From NCBI GenBank assembly GCA_945971755.1, contig CAMFPJ010000077.1, positions 1 through 6,720 of the forward strand: a DNA stretch of 6,720 bases. Reading direction: 5' to 3'. Positions 6,230 to 6,720 of the stretch are shown here, in pieces (position 1 is the stretch's first letter; the number at the start of each line of letters is the position of its first letter). The position numbers and the translations under genes are program-made. Source of the DNA: an uncultured Clostridia bacterium. GTDB lineage: Bacteria; Bacillota; Clostridia; Oscillospirales; Acutalibacteraceae. The notes below the pieces were generated by a model, which worked only from the letters and a program-made list of their open reading frames with translations, did not search any database and was not told the origin of the DNA.

Positions 6230-6720
6230 TTAGTCGGAAACGTCCTGTTCGGACCTAAAGTAAACTGTAATTGTTGTTCCTGCTTCGGCGCTTGTGCCTT
6301 CGGGAACGCTTTGCTTATAAGAAAGGATTTCGCCTGTTGCCTGAGTTGTGCCGGAAACTTTAATGTTGAAGCCCGCATTAACGGCTGTTCTGTTTGCTTC
6401 CGCTACTGAAAGTCCAACAAGTTTCGGAACTGTACTTGTTTGTCTTGCGGCATTTTCTTCAGTGTAAACAACGATTACGCCGTTTTTCGGCATTGACTGA
6501 CCGAATGACGGAACCTGTGAGATTACCTTTTCACCTTCGCCGACTACGCGAACGCTGAATTTTGATGCACTGCCGACAACCGAAGTGGTGGTCTGTCCCA
6601 CGAGATTCGGAGCAGTTATCGTTGCGCTCTCAATTTCACTGTCGCTGTACTGCGGGTCAATGTTGAGATATGCGAGAATATTTTCAAAAATACGACCTGC
6701 AACAGGTGCGGCTGCGCCAC
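6230..6720 (-). CDS. Class B penicillin-binding protein (SpoVD/FtsI type), C-terminus with two PASTA repeats, 5' end cut by window edge
   Basis: Only the last 162 residues are in the window; the frame is open to the right edge. The first visible residues, GAAAPVAGRIFENILAYL, match the end of the class B PBP transpeptidase domain (usual pattern APvFk.I...L.yl). A linker IDPQYSDSEIES then leads into two PASTA repeats. The first covers about 33-87 (APNLVGQ near its start, VISQVPSFGQSMPKNGVIVVY near its end); the second covers about 97-154 (VPKLVGLSVAEA, then SVPEGTSAEAGTTITVYF). The catalytic serine and penicillin-binding motifs lie outside the window. Family knowledge: such membrane-anchored transpeptidases cross-link glycan in partnership with a SEDS protein, here plausibly the FtsW/SpoVE of the same cluster. 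Location before murE resembles B. subtilis spoVD, but two PASTA repeats also resemble PBP2x-type division proteins, so I give no symbol. Confidence 0.9.
   Translation of the reverse strand, partial: GAAAPVAGRIFENILAYLNIDPQYSDSEIESATITAPNLVGQTTTSVVGSASKFSVRVVGEGEKVISQVPSFGQSMPKNGVIVVYTEENAARQTSTVPKLVGLSVAEANRTAVNAGFNIKVSGTTQATGEILSYKQSVPEGTSAEAGTTITVYFRSEQDVSD

Larger units (their letters stand above)
1..6720 (-). other. dcw-type peptidoglycan operon segment
   Basis: Six genes, all on the minus strand, are separated by gaps of 21, -16 (overlap), 13, 30 and 3 bases, in the order PBP, murE, murF, mraY, ftsW, murG. No gap can hold a promoter plus regulator or another gene, and I see no stem-loop with a T-tract at any junction. 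One polycistronic transcript starting beyond the right edge is the simplest reading (inference). No RNA gene, mobile element, CRISPR array or attachment site was seen. Confidence 0.85.

Overview
The window is a solid, single-strand (all minus) block of peptidoglycan-precursor and septal-wall genes, a segment of a bacterial dcw (division and cell wall) cluster. Read in the direction of transcription, from the right end to the left end, the order is: C-terminus of a class B penicillin-binding protein with two PASTA repeats, murE, murF, mraY, ftsW (or spoVE), murG. The first gene is cut by the right edge and murG runs off the left edge, probably only a few codons before its stop.

The organism is most likely a Gram-positive member of the Clostridia (Bacillota). 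The reasons are a PASTA-bearing class B PBP directly upstream of murE, Firmicutes-style MurG and FtsW motifs, strong AAGGAG/GGAGGTGA-like ribosome binding sites and moderately low GC (judged by eye). An Oscillospirales/Ruminococcus-like relative would fit, but that is inference, not proof. The MurE carries the DNPR motif of meso-diaminopimelate-adding enzymes, so the wall peptide is predicted to be of the mDAP type.

Layout by transcription order: PBP C-terminus (6230-6720), 21-base gap, murE (4757-6208), 16-base overlap, murF (3414-4772), 13-base gap, mraY (2369-3400), 30-base gap, ftsW (1112-2338), 3-base gap, murG (1-1108). No intergenic space is large enough for an extra gene, and I see no promoter or terminator, so these genes are probably read from one transcript that starts beyond the right edge.

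The genes form a linear pathway. MurE adds mDAP to UDP-MurNAc-dipeptide and MurF adds D-Ala-D-Ala. MraY loads the resulting pentapeptide onto undecaprenyl phosphate (lipid I) and MurG adds GlcNAc (lipid II). FtsW polymerises lipid II and the class B PBP cross-links it. The notable gap is murD, the ligase acting just before MurE, which commonly sits between mraY and ftsW and is absent here. I found no undescribed system: this is an ordinary conserved core region with a few modest sequence oddities.
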